38,064 nt of DNA from the NCBI GenBank assembly GCA_900550035.1, contig URQS01000031.1:1-38064 (forward strand), read 5' to 3'. Source of the stretch: an uncultured Prevotella sp. (GTDB lineage: Bacteria > Bacteroidota > Bacteroidia > Bacteroidales > Bacteroidaceae). This document shows positions 17,096-26,897 of the stretch, one piece after another (the stretch's first letter is position 1; each line of letters begins with the position of its first letter). Below the pieces are notes generated by a model, which worked only from the letters and a program-made list of their open reading frames with translations, was not told where the DNA came from and did no database searches. A program made the translations under genes and the position numbers.

Positions 17096-17842
17096 ATGTT
17101 GATATTGAAATACTTAAACACGCTTGGACGTTATCTCATGCTGATGGGCCGCTCAATGGCACGCCCCGAGCGCATGCGCATGTTCTTCAAGCAGTACATT
17201 AAGGAGATGTCGTCGCTTGGCGTTGACTCTATAGGCATCGTGCTGCTCATCTCGTTCTTCATCGGTGCCGTTATCTGCATCCAGATGAAGCTCAACATCC
17301 AGAGTCCTTGGATGCCACGATGGGTGTCGGGCTACACCACACGTGAGATTCTGTTGCTTGAATTCTCGTCAAGTATCATGTGTCTTATTCTGGCGGGCAA
17401 GGTAGGCTCCAACATCGCTTCGGAGCTGGGCACCATGCGTGTGACGCAGCAGATTGACGCCCTCGACATCATGGGTGTCAACTCAGCCAACTATCTCATT
17501 CTGCCGAAGATTCTGGGACTGGTAACAATCATGCCATTCCTCGTAATCTTCTCTTCTGCCACGGGCATTCTCGGAGCCTACGGCACGGCTTATATCGGAC
17601 ACATACTCTCGCCCGAAGACCTTACGCTCGGACTGCAACACCAGTTCAACTCATGGTTTATGTGGATGAGTATCATAAAGAGTCTTGTCTTCGCATTCAT
17701 CATATCGAGCGTGTCGAGCTACTTCGGATATACGGTTGAGGGCGGATCGGTAGAAGTAGGCAAGGCAAGTACCAACGCTGTGGTCAACTCAAGCGTGCTG
17801 ATTCTGTTCTCGGACGTGTTCCTCACACAGTTGTTAAGTTAA
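17096..17842 (+). CDS. mlaE: MlaE-family ABC transporter permease
   Basis: 248 residues, the normal length for MlaE permeases. It has several hydrophobic segments and the conserved family region FSSSIMCLILAGKVGSNIASELGTMRVTQQIDALDIMG (about residues 84-121; key motif ELGTMRVTQQIDAL). With an MlaF ATPase it forms the inner-membrane core of a phospholipid transporter that keeps the outer membrane asymmetric. It is 17 bases before mlaF. No substrate-binding MlaD gene follows, so MlaD must be elsewhere. Confidence 0.93.
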   Translation: MLILKYLNTLGRYLMLMGRSMARPERMRMFFKQYIKEMSSLGVDSIGIVLLISFFIGAVICIQMKLNIQSPWMPRWVSGYTTREILLLEFSSSIMCLILAGKVGSNIASELGTMRVTQQIDALDIMGVNSANYLILPKILGLVTIMPFLVIFSSATGILGAYGTAYIGHILSPEDLTLGLQHQFNSWFMWMSIIKSLVFAFIISSVSSYFGYTVEGGSVEVGKASTNAVVNSSVLILFSDVFLTQLLS

Positions 17843-17859
17843 AAACATCACAACCCACT

Positions 17860-18648
17860 ATGATTGAAGTAAAACATCTATATAAGTCGTTCGGCGACAA
17901 GGAAGTGCTAAAGGACATCAACGCTGTGTTTGAAGACGGCAAGACAAACCTTATCATCGGACAGAGCGGAAGCGGCAAAACGGTGCTTATGAAGAACCTT
18001 GTGGGACTGCTGACGCCCACAAGTGGCGAGGTATTGTACGACAACCGCAACTTCGTGGCTATGAGTAAGGACGTAAAGGTGCAAATGCGCCGCGAGATGG
18101 GAATGATTTTCCAGAGCGCTGCCCTATTCGACTCGCTCTCGGTGTTGGAGAACGTAATGTTCCCGCTCGACATGTTCTCGTCGATGAACTATCGTGAACG
18201 TGTCCGCCGAGCACAGGAATGTCTTGACCGCGTCAACCTTATTGACGCACAGCAGAAGTTCCCGGGCGAAATATCGGGAGGTATGCAGAAGCGTGTAGCC
18301 ATAGCGCGCGCCATCGTGCTCAACCCCAAATATCTATTCTGCGACGAACCCAACTCGGGTCTCGACCCTCGTACATCACTCGTCATCGACGAGTTGCTCT
18401 CGTCAATCACCAAGGAGTACGACATCACAACCATCATCAACACTCACGACATGAACTCGGTGATGGGCATCGGCGAAAACATACTGTTCATTTATAAGGG
18501 TCGCAAGGAATGGCAGGGCACCAAAGACGACGTGATGGGAGCTACAAACGAGAACCTCAACGACCTCGTTTTCGCATCTGATTTGTTCCGCAAAGTGAAA
18601 GAAGTAGAAATGGAGAAACTTAACAAAAAAACACATATTCAGCCATAA
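17860..18648 (+). CDS. mlaF: MlaF-type ABC transporter ATPase
   Basis: 262 residues. It has Walker A GQSGSGKT (about residues 35-42), the Q-loop MIFQSAALFDSLSV, the signature ISGGMQKRVAIARAI, Walker B YLFCDEPNSGLDP and the H-loop NTHDMNS. It pairs with the upstream MlaE permease in phospholipid transport. The replacement of the usual LSGG by ISGGM is typical of this family. Confidence 0.93.
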   Translation: MIEVKHLYKSFGDKEVLKDINAVFEDGKTNLIIGQSGSGKTVLMKNLVGLLTPTSGEVLYDNRNFVAMSKDVKVQMRREMGMIFQSAALFDSLSVLENVMFPLDMFSSMNYRERVRRAQECLDRVNLIDAQQKFPGEISGGMQKRVAIARAIVLNPKYLFCDEPNSGLDPRTSLVIDELLSSITKEYDITTIINTHDMNSVMGIGENILFIYKGRKEWQGTKDDVMGATNENLNDLVFASDLFRKVKEVEMEKLNKKTHIQP

Positions 18649-18715
18649 AACATGCTGGAAATGAAGGCTTAGAATGTTAAAATTAAGTTTTTTCAAACAT
18701 TTCTTTTACAAAAGT

Positions 18716-18747
18716 TTTGGTATCCGAAAAAAATGAAACTATCTTTG
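18716..18747 (+). promoter_or_regulatory. Promoter of the putative small RNA
   Basis: TTTG at 18716-18719, 20 bases, then TATCTTTG at 18740-18747. This is an ideal Bacteroidetes promoter with no protein gene behind it. Confidence 0.75.
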
Positions 18748-18753
18748 TAGTCG

Positions 18754-18960
18754 AAAGTTATCATCACATCATAACAACCAATTTAAACCATACAGACACA
18801 ACACGCTGACGACCATTCTCGCAAGAGATGGCACGGGCGACAACCATACCTTTAAACAATCACCTAATAATACCTTCTCAAAGAATAAAAAAACTGATAG
18901 TCATCACTTTACTATTAATTTAAAGCCGCGCCGCAGAGAATGCAGTGCGGCTCTTTTTTT
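18754..18960 (+). ncRNA. Putative small RNA of about 205 bases
   Basis: A consensus promoter lies just upstream and a rho-independent terminator ends it, with no credible reading frame between. Inside, at about 18812-18830, CCATTCTC-GCAA-GAGATGG forms a hairpin with a GCAA tetraloop. The rest is A/C-rich and little structured, as in many trans-acting RNAs. I cannot assign it to a known RNA family. It could be a 6S-like or species-specific regulatory RNA, or it could encode a tiny peptide. Confidence 0.55.
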
Positions 18961-18961
18961 T
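18924..18961 (+). terminator. Terminator of the putative small RNA
   Basis: AGCCGCGC (18924-18931) pairs with GTGCGGCT (18945-18952), with one G-T pair, and is followed directly by a run of about nine T. Confidence 0.85.
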
Positions 18962-19100
18962 GTCAAACGCACATACGATGCAAATACGGGTGAGCTCGTA
19001 ACAAGAAAAGTGAAGCTCAAATAAAGAGCTATAATGTCTGAATGTTGTACGCCTGCACTATTCTTTCTTTATATTATGCAGCATTGAGACTAAAAACAAT

Positions 19101-19108
19101 TACCTTTG
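19101..19108 (+). promoter_or_regulatory. -7 box of sbcD-sbcC
   Basis: TACCTTTG matches TAnnTTTG and ends 21 bases before the sbcD ATG. The -33 element is weak. Confidence 0.5.
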
Positions 19109-19129
19109 TTGAGAGATTAATCCAACAGA

Positions 19130-20293
19130 ATGAAAATACTGCATACAAGCGATTGGCATCTTGGCCATACGCTTTACAATTACGACCGAACGGAGGAACA
19201 GATGGCTATGCTTCTTCAGACGGTCAATATAGTGAGAGAGGAGAAGCCAGATGTGTTCCTGCTTTGTGGTGATGTCTATCACACACCACAGCCGTCGGCG
19301 TCTGTTCAGACTATGTTTACGAATGCCTTGGTGGAAATACATGACGCAAACCCGGATATGACCATTGTCATAACTGCGGGCAATCATGACAGCGGCACGA
19401 AGCATGACATATTCAGAACGCCGTGGAAAGCGTTGAAGGTATATACCATCGGTAGCGTTGACGCTAATAATAAGGAGGATTTGATTATAGAAATTCCAGG
19501 ACAAGGCTATGTCATTGCCGTCCCTTATGTCAACGAAAGAAATATGCCTGACGGTTTCTTTCAGGACTTGCTTGACATTGTGGCTGAACGAAACAAAGCC
19601 AACCTGCCCGTACTTATGACAGCTCACACCACCGTTAGCGGTTGTGATTTTGCGGGTCATGAGAACGCTTCAGAATACGTTGTCGGCGGTATTGACTCGC
19701 ACAGTTTGGAGGATATGGGCACGGGCTACGACTATCTTGCATTGGGACATATCCATCATGCCCAGTTTGTTCGTGGAGGAAATCATCGTGTAAGATATTC
19801 TGGAACGCCTGTTCCTGTGAGTTTCGACGAGAACTATCAGCATTCCGTATCTATTGTTGAACTAAACAAGCATGGTGAGGAACCAGTCGTGAAGGAGATA
19901 GAAATACTGACTCATCGTCCATTGGTCACGTTGCCTAAAGATGGCGTTGCTACTTGGGAAGACGCAAAGAACCAGCTCGAAGGCTTTCCTAACGACATTG
20001 AGGCGTATATACGTCTGAATGTTGAGGTTGACAATTTCCTTCCCGTCGAAGCCAATGCCGAGGCTTTGATTCTGACCGAAGGCAAGAAATGCAGATTCTG
20101 TGTCATCAACACCCATCGCCTTAAGAAAGACCGCAGAGAAGCAAAGGTTATGTCTGTGCAGGAGTTCAAGACGGAGAAGCCGATAGACATCGCAGAGAGA
20201 TATGCCGAAGACATCGGCGTAGAGTTTGACGATGACATGAAGGAACTATTCAATGAGACTCTTGCCTTACTGAAAGAGGAAGAAAGAATGTAA
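19130..20293 (+). CDS. sbcD: SbcCD nuclease subunit D
   Basis: 387 residues, the usual length. This Mre11-type metallophosphoesterase shows HTSDWHLGH (residues 5-13), LCGDVYH, AGNHDSG, TAHTTVSG and ALGHIHH, so the dinuclear metal site is complete. With SbcC it cuts hairpins, cruciforms and protein-blocked DNA ends. It is followed after 19 bases by sbcC. That partner is frameshifted here, which would leave SbcD without its ATPase if the shift is real. Confidence 0.95.
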   Translation: MKILHTSDWHLGHTLYNYDRTEEQMAMLLQTVNIVREEKPDVFLLCGDVYHTPQPSASVQTMFTNALVEIHDANPDMTIVITAGNHDSGTKHDIFRTPWKALKVYTIGSVDANNKEDLIIEIPGQGYVIAVPYVNERNMPDGFFQDLLDIVAERNKANLPVLMTAHTTVSGCDFAGHENASEYVVGGIDSHSLEDMGTGYDYLALGHIHHAQFVRGGNHRVRYSGTPVPVSFDENYQHSVSIVELNKHGEEPVVKEIEILTHRPLVTLPKDGVATWEDAKNQLEGFPNDIEAYIRLNVEVDNFLPVEANAEALILTEGKKCRFCVINTHRLKKDRREAKVMSVQEFKTEKPIDIAERYAEDIGVEFDDDMKELFNETLALLKEEERM

Positions 20294-20312
20294 AACGCTT
20301 AAGAAGTTTGCT

Positions 20313-23300
20313 ATGAAATTTCAGAAACTTACTATCCACAATATAGCGTCTATCGAAGATGCAGTTATCGACTTCGAGGCTGAACCATTGGTCAGCAGCG
20401 AGGTGTTCCTGATAACGGGTAAGACGGGCGCAGGAAAGTCAACCATCCTCGATGCAATCTGCTTGGCTCTTTATGCAGACACTCCCCGTTTAGACGGCAC
20501 GAAGATGCAAGGAACCACCATCGATGCTAAAAGGGAGGTGAAGATTGACGACCCTCGCCAACTTATGCGCAGAAACACATCCGAGGCTCATGTACGACTG
20601 ACGTTCTTGGGCAGCAACGGTGTGAGCTACGAGGCAACATGGGCTGTGTCTCGTGCGTATAAGAAGATAACCGGCTCAATACAGAACAAGGTTTGGGAAC
20701 TGAAGAATCTTGATTCGGGAACCACTCTGACTAAGGATGCCGAAATAAGAAGCGAGCTGAAGGTAGCTGTAGGTCTCGACTTCAGCCAATTCTGCCGTAC
20801 CACGATGTTGGCTCAGGGCGAATTCACACGTTTCCTCAACAGTAAGGACGACGAGAAAGCCGAAATCCTTGAGAAGATTACCGGTGTGGATGTCTACTCA
20901 AAAATAGGTGCTAAGATATACGAACAGACCGAACAAAGGAAGCAGGAGTGGACCGAAGCCAAGCTTATCGTGGACAGCATGCACACTCTGTCCGACGAGG
21001 AGATAGAGAAGCGAACCTGCCGTATGGCTGAACTTGAACGTCAGCAGAAAGAATTAAGAGAGGCACAAAAGAAGGATAAAGACAAGCAGGACTGGATAGA
21101 CACAGACAAGCGTTTGTTTAAAGAGACCACTGATGCCACCAATCGACTGCGCGAAGCCGTTGCCGTAGTTGAGGGCGAAGCTTTCAAGCAGAAGGAAACG
21201 CTTGTCAATGAGTGGAACTCTACCATTGATGCCCGCGCATGGATGACGGGGGCGGTTGATGCTTCAAAGATTATCAATAAGAAGGAAAAAGAGCTTGAAG
21301 GCTTGGCTGCCGAATATGCTGTCATTCTTGGCGGAAGGATGTTTGCCGAACAAGAAATAACCAAGTTGTCTGACGAGATAAGGGCCATTGATGTGCTTCT
21401 CGACAAAGAGAAGGAAAAGGCTTCGGTGTATGAGAATGCGCAGACCATAGTGGGTCTGCTGGAAAGCATAAGCGAGGGACGTAAGGCTATTGTAGAGAGC
21501 ACAAAGGATATCGACATCAAAAAACAGATACTCAACGATGAGTTGCTGCCTGCTTTAACTTCTGTAGAAGATAAAGTGAAACAGGCAAACGGAGTGTTAG
21601 ACATAGCGCAAAAGGAAGTGACGAAGCAGGAAGAGGATATCGCAGCAATGAAGCTTTCCGACTTGCGATCAGAGTGCGAAGCTGCCAAGGAACTCTTGAG
21701 GAACATAAGGACAGCCAAGGAGCGTATCGAAACATTGGCTGAGAGTAAGAAGCAAAGAGAAGAACTGCGCAATAATCTTATTGAACAGCTTACTTCCATT
21801 AACTCCAAGAATATCAAGCTGGCAGCTATGGACGCTCCCATCCATGATGCCGAACTGAAGATGAATGTCTGCAAGGAGAATCTCGACAAGCAGAAAGACG
21901 CCATAGACAAATTTGCGTCGTCTTTACGTCAGAAACTTCATGTTGGCGACATCTGTCCTGTCTGCCGTCAGCAGATCAATTCGGAACTGCCCCACGAAGA
22001 AACGCTCTCTGCTCTTGTCGCCACATTGCAGGAATCGTACGATGAAGCAGAAAAGAGCTACAAACGGTTGCAGGAAGACAAGAACAAGATAGAGGCTGAA
22101 ATAAAAACTGATACAAAGGCTTACGAACGAGACGTAAAAGCGTTCGACAAGGACCTGACTGTGGCTAATGCCGAAGCGAAAGCTGCGGAGGCTTGCAGAG
22201 CTTGTGGCTTGAAGAAGCTTGACGATGCAGCCATGCCTGCCCTTGACGCATTGGAAGCCTCAACCACCATTCGCAAGGACAACCTTGACGGTAAGATAAA
22301 AGACGGGGAACAGAAGGAAAATTCCTTAAAGAAGCTTCGCAAGGATTTGGACGCAAAGCGCAAGAGCTTACAGTCGCAGACTGAAGACATGAAGAAAGCA
22401 GAAAAGGCTGTCAGCGATTGTAAAGCTAAGATAGATACGGCGAAGATTCTGATAAGCACACGTAAAGCAGAAACGGAAACAGCTGTCCAAAGAGTCGGCG
22501 AACTTGTTGTCGGCGAGTGGGATATTGACTGGAACGAAAACCCGATAGCCTTTGGCGATGCTCTTAACGTGGCTGCCCAAGCATACAAGGCGAACGGTCA
22601 GAAACTGCTGTTGCTCCGCACAAGACTCGACAATGCAAAGACATACATTAATAATGTTACTGACGTCACGCAGTCAATCACGCAGGTTATGCCTGCTTGG
22701 AAGATGACAGAGGCAGCGGAAGCGTCAAAGGTGGACAACCTTCTCGACAAAGCCAACCGGACAAGCAATTCGCTTACAGCAGTTCTCACAACGCTAAACT
22801 CTGCCAAAGAGAGTTACAACGCCAACAACACGAAGCTCGATGCGTTTCTTGCAAGCAACGAATGTCTGTCGGCTGAACGTCTGTCCGAACTCGACGCATA
22901 CAAGTCGAGCGACATTATAGGTATAAACAAAGAGATAGTAGGGTTCAGAAATGATGTCGTTGCAAAGAGAACCTTACTTGACAACGCCACCAAACTGCAA
23001 AGTGATCATCAGCAGAAGAAGCCAGCATTGCAGGAGGACGACACACTCGAAAATATAGTAGAACGCATCGACGGCTACGAGAAAGCTCTTGGCAAGACAG
23101 GTGAGGAGATTGGCTCTATCAAACAGGAGTTGAAGACCGACGCCGAGAACAAGCATAAGTTGGGCAATCTTGTGAAGGAAGCCGAAGAGAAGCAGGCAGT
23201 CTATCATAAGTGGGCACGTCGAACCAGATGATTGGCAATTCCTCGGGTAGCACATTCCGCAAGATAGCCCAGAGCTACGTTCTCTCAAGCCTCATCCATT

Positions 23301-23707
23301 CTGCCAACAGCTATATGCGCACGCTGACAAACCGTTACACGCTGAAAGTCACGCCAGGCACATTCGTCATCACTCTTGAGGATGCCTATCAGGGATTTGT
23401 CTCGCGTGCAGCCAGCACCATCTCCGGCGGCGAGAGTTTCCTCGTGTCGCTGTCATTGGCTCTTGCGTTGAGCGACATCGGTCAGCAATGGCAGGTAGAC
23501 ACGCTGTTCATCGACGAGGGCTTTGGCACTCTAAGCGGCGAGCCTCTCCAGAAAGCCGTAGAGACCCTCCGCTCTCTCCATTCCAAGTCGGGCAGACACG
23601 TCGGCATCATATCGCATGTGGAGGAACTGCAGGAACGCATCGCCGTTCAGATTCAAGTGAATCAAGAAGGAAACAATTCGTGCAGCAAAATCAAGATTGT
23701 TCCATGA
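20313..23707 (+). pseudogene. sbcC: SbcCD nuclease subunit C, frameshifted near 23219
   Basis: A Rad50-type ATPase that would be about 1131 residues. The N-terminal lobe has Walker A GKTGAGKST at 36-44. Long coiled coils surround the zinc-hook CPVC near residue 548. The first frame stops at 23231 after HKWARRTR. The C-terminal lobe, with SGGESFLVSLSLALALSD, Walker B TLFIDEGFG and H-loop IISHVEE, continues in the next frame up to 23707. Losing one base between 23213 and 23221 explains this: the expected reading is KWAR-[L]-NQMIGN. The gene is otherwise intact and close to normal length. It may therefore be a recent mutation or a sequencing error. No slippery sequence for programmed shifting is evident. 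Confidence 0.85.
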
Positions 23708-23744
23708 CAAGCAAATTTCTCATAAGAGAATAACAGAATATAAC

Positions 23745-23809
23745 AAACGACATCGGTCAAGCAAAGAGCAACCATTCATTGGTTCGCCTTTGCTTGACCG
23801 ATATCGTTT
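23745..23809. repeat. ATCGGTCAAGCAAAG palindrome, copy 1
   Basis: Arms 23752-23766 and 23788-23802 are perfect 15-base inverted repeats. Pairing extends outward with one mismatch to 23745/23809 and inward through CCATTCATTGG. It lies 38 bases after the sbcC stop and before the convergent DUF4143 remnant. It is one of four copies in the window and probably also works as a terminator. Confidence 0.9.
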
Positions 23810-23834
23810 ATTCCTTACCAGTAAGATTAGAGAT

Positions 23835-24173
23835 TTAGTCTTTAAGGCATCCTATAGGAACTACATACACCCCATCCTCACGTCGTATTGCATACTTTGT
23901 TGTACCAGTAAGAATCATCAGGAAGGATGGAGCTTTCATCTTTGTGGTGTCTATTTTAGAAGCAAGGAGTTTCAGATTCTTCGCTCCTTCTTCTATATTT
24001 TTTTCCCCACCTAATTTTATCTCTATCAGTCCATAACTGCCATTTCTCAAATGCAAGACAGCATCACATTCTAATCCTTTACTGTCACGATAATGATAAA
24101 TCGTGCCTTCCAAAGCATCTGCATATACCCTCAAGTTACTAAAATTCCTTTGAAAATGAATGGTTTTAACGAA
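23835..24173 (-). pseudogene. C-terminal remnant of an AAA/DUF4143 ATPase
   Basis: An open stretch of about 113 codons with no ATG at its head; only a TTG at 24134 could start it. The sequence matches the C-terminal half of DUF4143 (RVYADALEGTIYHYRD, ECDAVLHLRNGSYGLIEIKLGG), which has a nuclease-like E-x-K core. Full proteins of about 400 residues begin with a P-loop ATPase domain, which is absent. An in-frame TAA at 24174-24176 closes the frame upstream. This is almost certainly the tail of a gene lost by deletion or rearrangement. It lies between palindrome copies 1 and 2. Confidence 0.8.
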
Positions 24174-24263
24174 TTATTATACCAAATATCCCAAATCCGT
24201 TATACCAAATAGTCTAAATATGAGGATAACAAAATAGAATAATATATATAAGAATATACAAAC

Positions 24264-24314
24264 ATCGGTCAAGCAAATGCCAATCATTCATTGTTTTTTC
24301 TTTGCTTGACCGAT
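24264..24314. repeat. ATCGGTCAAGCAAAG palindrome, copy 2
   Basis: Arms 24264-24277 and 24301-24314 (14 bases). The loop keeps the CATTCATTG core but is more diverged (TTGTTTTTTC). It lies 5 bases past the stop of the minus-strand outer-membrane protein gene. Confidence 0.88.
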
Positions 24315-24319
24315 ATTTA

Positions 24320-26605
24320 TTACTTTATAATGGATATACCCTCTTCGGTGCTATTCAACACTTTGCCAAGTTTATGCTTCTTGTCAGCATTCTTACGGAA
24401 AGTATATCTTAGAATTACCCATGGACGGATTTTTTGGTCCTTGTAATGATTCTCTACTACAGAGTGGAAAGACCCGTCAACAGTCGTTGTCTTACTTTGA
24501 TATTCGCCAGTGACATGCTGTAAGCAGACACCAATATAGAAGTCAGGTGTGAAATTGTAGTTCACTTGTAGATTGGCAACTGACGGATGCGAATATGTGG
24601 TGCATGCCAATGCCGTGTAATCTCTTGAATTGTAATCTATATCGCCATAGAATGAAAAGTCTTTCACTTGTGCGTTAAAGCCAAATGAAACATAGGTTGA
24701 GCTTTTGGCGTTGTGCCCCATGAAATAATAGGCTTTCCAACCGCCACCTGTATACACTCGTCCCCACTTAAAACGATAACTCAAATCAGCTCCTGCAGAT
24801 ATCTGGGCAAAATGTCCAGTATTTGCATAAGTGCTATAATAAACGCCCCCATCTGAATGGCCATAGTTTTCTATCACATCACTTATGTATTTATAGTCAG
24901 CAACAGGTGTGAAGTACAGCTTGCCGACATTCAATGTATATGACATGGAGGCGCTATGTGTCATTTGTGGCTTTAGATTCGGGTTGCCTATGCTTACAAA
25001 CAAAGAGTCGGTTGATGTATTGTAAGGGTTCAGATATGCAACATTTGGAGCTGTATTTGAAAGTTGATAACTTAAGCGGACGGAGTTGTGTTTGTTAGCT
25101 ACCCATGTAATACTTGTATTGCACCTTGGACGAAAATAGTTATAGTTGGCGTCACCTGCCTTTGCCCATATACCTTCCATTCCAATTGAAGCATTATAGT
25201 GTAGATGCTTGAGAGAGCCACCATAACCCACATATACATATTGGTTATAGCTATAATGTTTGAATATTGGATTTTCACCAATGGCGTTATTGATGTCATC
25301 CATGATGAGCGTGTTGTGGCTTCCTGCTATCAGCGAACTGTTGTTGGCATATTCTTTTGAATAGTCAATATTGAAACTTCCGGAATGACGTTTGTTGTTA
25401 TATAGTGTATTTGCATCGATTTGTTGCTTTTCATAAGAGTCTGTGCGATTGGCATTATAATCATTCTTATTGAAATTGTACGCTAAACGCAATTCTAAAT
25501 CACTACTTTTTGAAAATGAATGTTTGTAATACAGACTCGTGGTGAGAATATTGCTTTTGTTCGTGTCGAAGGATTGGAAACTATACCACTGTGAAATATC
25601 AGTAGTATAATTTCCATGAGCCGAGGTATTTCCTTTAGTAGTATTATATGAGTCATATAGTTGAGCTGCAAAATAATCATTAGGAGTAATCTGATACTTC
25701 AGCAACAACTCACCTATCCATTTATTGGCATCACTACGAGTTGACTGGTCATAAGTTTGTTTATAACCAGTATTCGTGCGGTTAACGGATGATTCTACAT
25801 CTTCATGGTATTTATAGTGATAGGCTGCTCTGCCGTAAAGACTAATCTTATGGTTTCCTATTTCAAAATACCCCACACCAAAACCATTATCAAGAGGAAT
25901 TTCATGACGTGTTGCTCCTTCAAGCCATAAGTATGGTTTGGTATGCTTTTTCAATCTAATATTCAGAATGCTCGTAACACCTTCTTGCAGATAACGTGCA
26001 GATACAGAGTTTACAACCTCTACAGACTCAATGTCAGCTGGAGAAATCGGTCCAATACCAGAGTTAATCATGTTGCCGTTGATAAGAATCAAAGGTGCTT
26101 TTCCGTTTAACATTTTTACAGATGAAGTGTTGGCATCAGATATAATGGCAGGTATCTCTTGCAAAGCCCTGAATGGATTGCTCATTTTCTTTGCATCTGA
26201 CGACAGATAGAATATTTCACCATTGGCAGTCCTTTTTACAATCTGACTACGGTCGGCTACAATCGTCACCTCGTCAATTTCTTTTGTTTCTTCTTTTAGT
26301 CTATAGGTACGTTTTGTTGTATCTTTTATACTAAGAGAATCGCATATTGTTTGGTAGCCTAAGCACGTTACCTCTACGATATAATCACCGGCAGGAACAT
26401 CCTTTATGGTAAAACTGCCATCCTTGTAAGAAGAAGTAGTTTTGAAAATATTTCCATTTTGTATAAGCAGAATATATCCATTCGCTATACCAACCTTGCC
26501 GTTAATCGACACAATTTCTCCATGAAATACATTTTGGGCATGTGAAAATGCTACGTTTACCAGCATGAAGAAAAGTATGACAACTCTATTGTTTATATGG
26601 TTCAT
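24320..26605 (-). CDS. Outer-membrane beta-barrel protein, TonB-dependent-receptor-like
   Basis: 761 residues with a signal peptide (about 1-23). A carboxypeptidase-regulatory-like beta-sandwich (about 28-110, with GSFTIKDVPAGDYIVEVTCLGYQ) comes first. A plug-like domain (about 120-220, with LILINGNMI and SADIESVEVVN-like segments) follows. The rest is a large barrel of alternating aromatic strands ending in RYTF plus a short tail. This matches the outer-membrane beta-barrel family (OMP_b-brl_3 type) of Bacteroidetes. The ligand is unknown. It is a single gene with no SusD partner. Palindrome copy 2 follows its stop. Confidence 0.85.
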   Translation of the reverse strand: MNHINNRVVILFFMLVNVAFSHAQNVFHGEIVSINGKVGIANGYILLIQNGNIFKTTSSYKDGSFTIKDVPAGDYIVEVTCLGYQTICDSLSIKDTTKRTYRLKEETKEIDEVTIVADRSQIVKRTANGEIFYLSSDAKKMSNPFRALQEIPAIISDANTSSVKMLNGKAPLILINGNMINSGIGPISPADIESVEVVNSVSARYLQEGVTSILNIRLKKHTKPYLWLEGATRHEIPLDNGFGVGYFEIGNHKISLYGRAAYHYKYHEDVESSVNRTNTGYKQTYDQSTRSDANKWIGELLLKYQITPNDYFAAQLYDSYNTTKGNTSAHGNYTTDISQWYSFQSFDTNKSNILTTSLYYKHSFSKSSDLELRLAYNFNKNDYNANRTDSYEKQQIDANTLYNNKRHSGSFNIDYSKEYANNSSLIAGSHNTLIMDDINNAIGENPIFKHYSYNQYVYVGYGGSLKHLHYNASIGMEGIWAKAGDANYNYFRPRCNTSITWVANKHNSVRLSYQLSNTAPNVAYLNPYNTSTDSLFVSIGNPNLKPQMTHSASMSYTLNVGKLYFTPVADYKYISDVIENYGHSDGGVYYSTYANTGHFAQISAGADLSYRFKWGRVYTGGGWKAYYFMGHNAKSSTYVSFGFNAQVKDFSFYGDIDYNSRDYTALACTTYSHPSVANLQVNYNFTPDFYIGVCLQHVTGEYQSKTTTVDGSFHSVVENHYKDQKIRPWVILRYTFRKNADKKHKLGKVLNSTEEGISIIK

Positions 26606-26758
26606 AATGACTAATTATTGAAAGTTTGCTTACTCATATAGCTTTTCAATACAGGTTCCTTTATGCATATCTGTTGTTAGGTCTGCAAGTCCCTATTGTC
26701 TTTGTAAAACAATATAAGCATTTTAATTCATAGTTTCTTTTTTCTATTTTACTGAATG

Positions 26759-26766
26759 CAAAGATA
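26759..26766 (-). promoter_or_regulatory. -7 box of the outer-membrane protein gene
   Basis: Minus-strand TATCTTTG lies about 155 bases before the start codon, which implies a long leader. The -33 element is weak. Confidence 0.45.
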
Positions 26767-26858
26767 TGGAATTATACGAGAAAACTATAAATATTTGTTT
26801 TTTTTTGTGATTTAATTCTAAATAAATGTATAGTTGTAAAGTAATCGATAATTATTTG

Positions 26859-26866
26859 TATATTTG
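26859..26866 (+). promoter_or_regulatory. -7 box of the mntA-hepT pair
   Basis: TATATTTG ends 31 bases before the mntA ATG at 26898. A GTTG at 26833-26836 is a poor -33 match. Confidence 0.5.
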
Positions 26867-26897
26867 CCACATTATTATATAGTAAAACAATTTGTAT

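Larger units (their letters stand above)
18649..19129. other. Intergenic region holding an orphan transcription unit
   Basis: No protein gene is seen. It contains a consensus promoter (18716-18747), about 200 bases of A-rich non-coding sequence with a GNRA-type hairpin, a strong terminator (18924-18961), and the -7 box of sbcD (19101-19108). Confidence 0.6.
26606..26897. other. Divergent promoter region
   Basis: An AT-rich intergenic stretch between the outer-membrane protein gene and mntA. It holds a minus-strand -7 box, TATCTTTG (26759-26766), and a plus-strand -7 box, TATATTTG (26859-26866). I see no gene. Confidence 0.5.

Noticed and set aside
23213..23221. Programmed frameshift in sbcC
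   Set aside because: There is no slippery run and no downstream stimulatory hairpin. A simple one-base loss restores the family sequence, so mutation or error is more likely.
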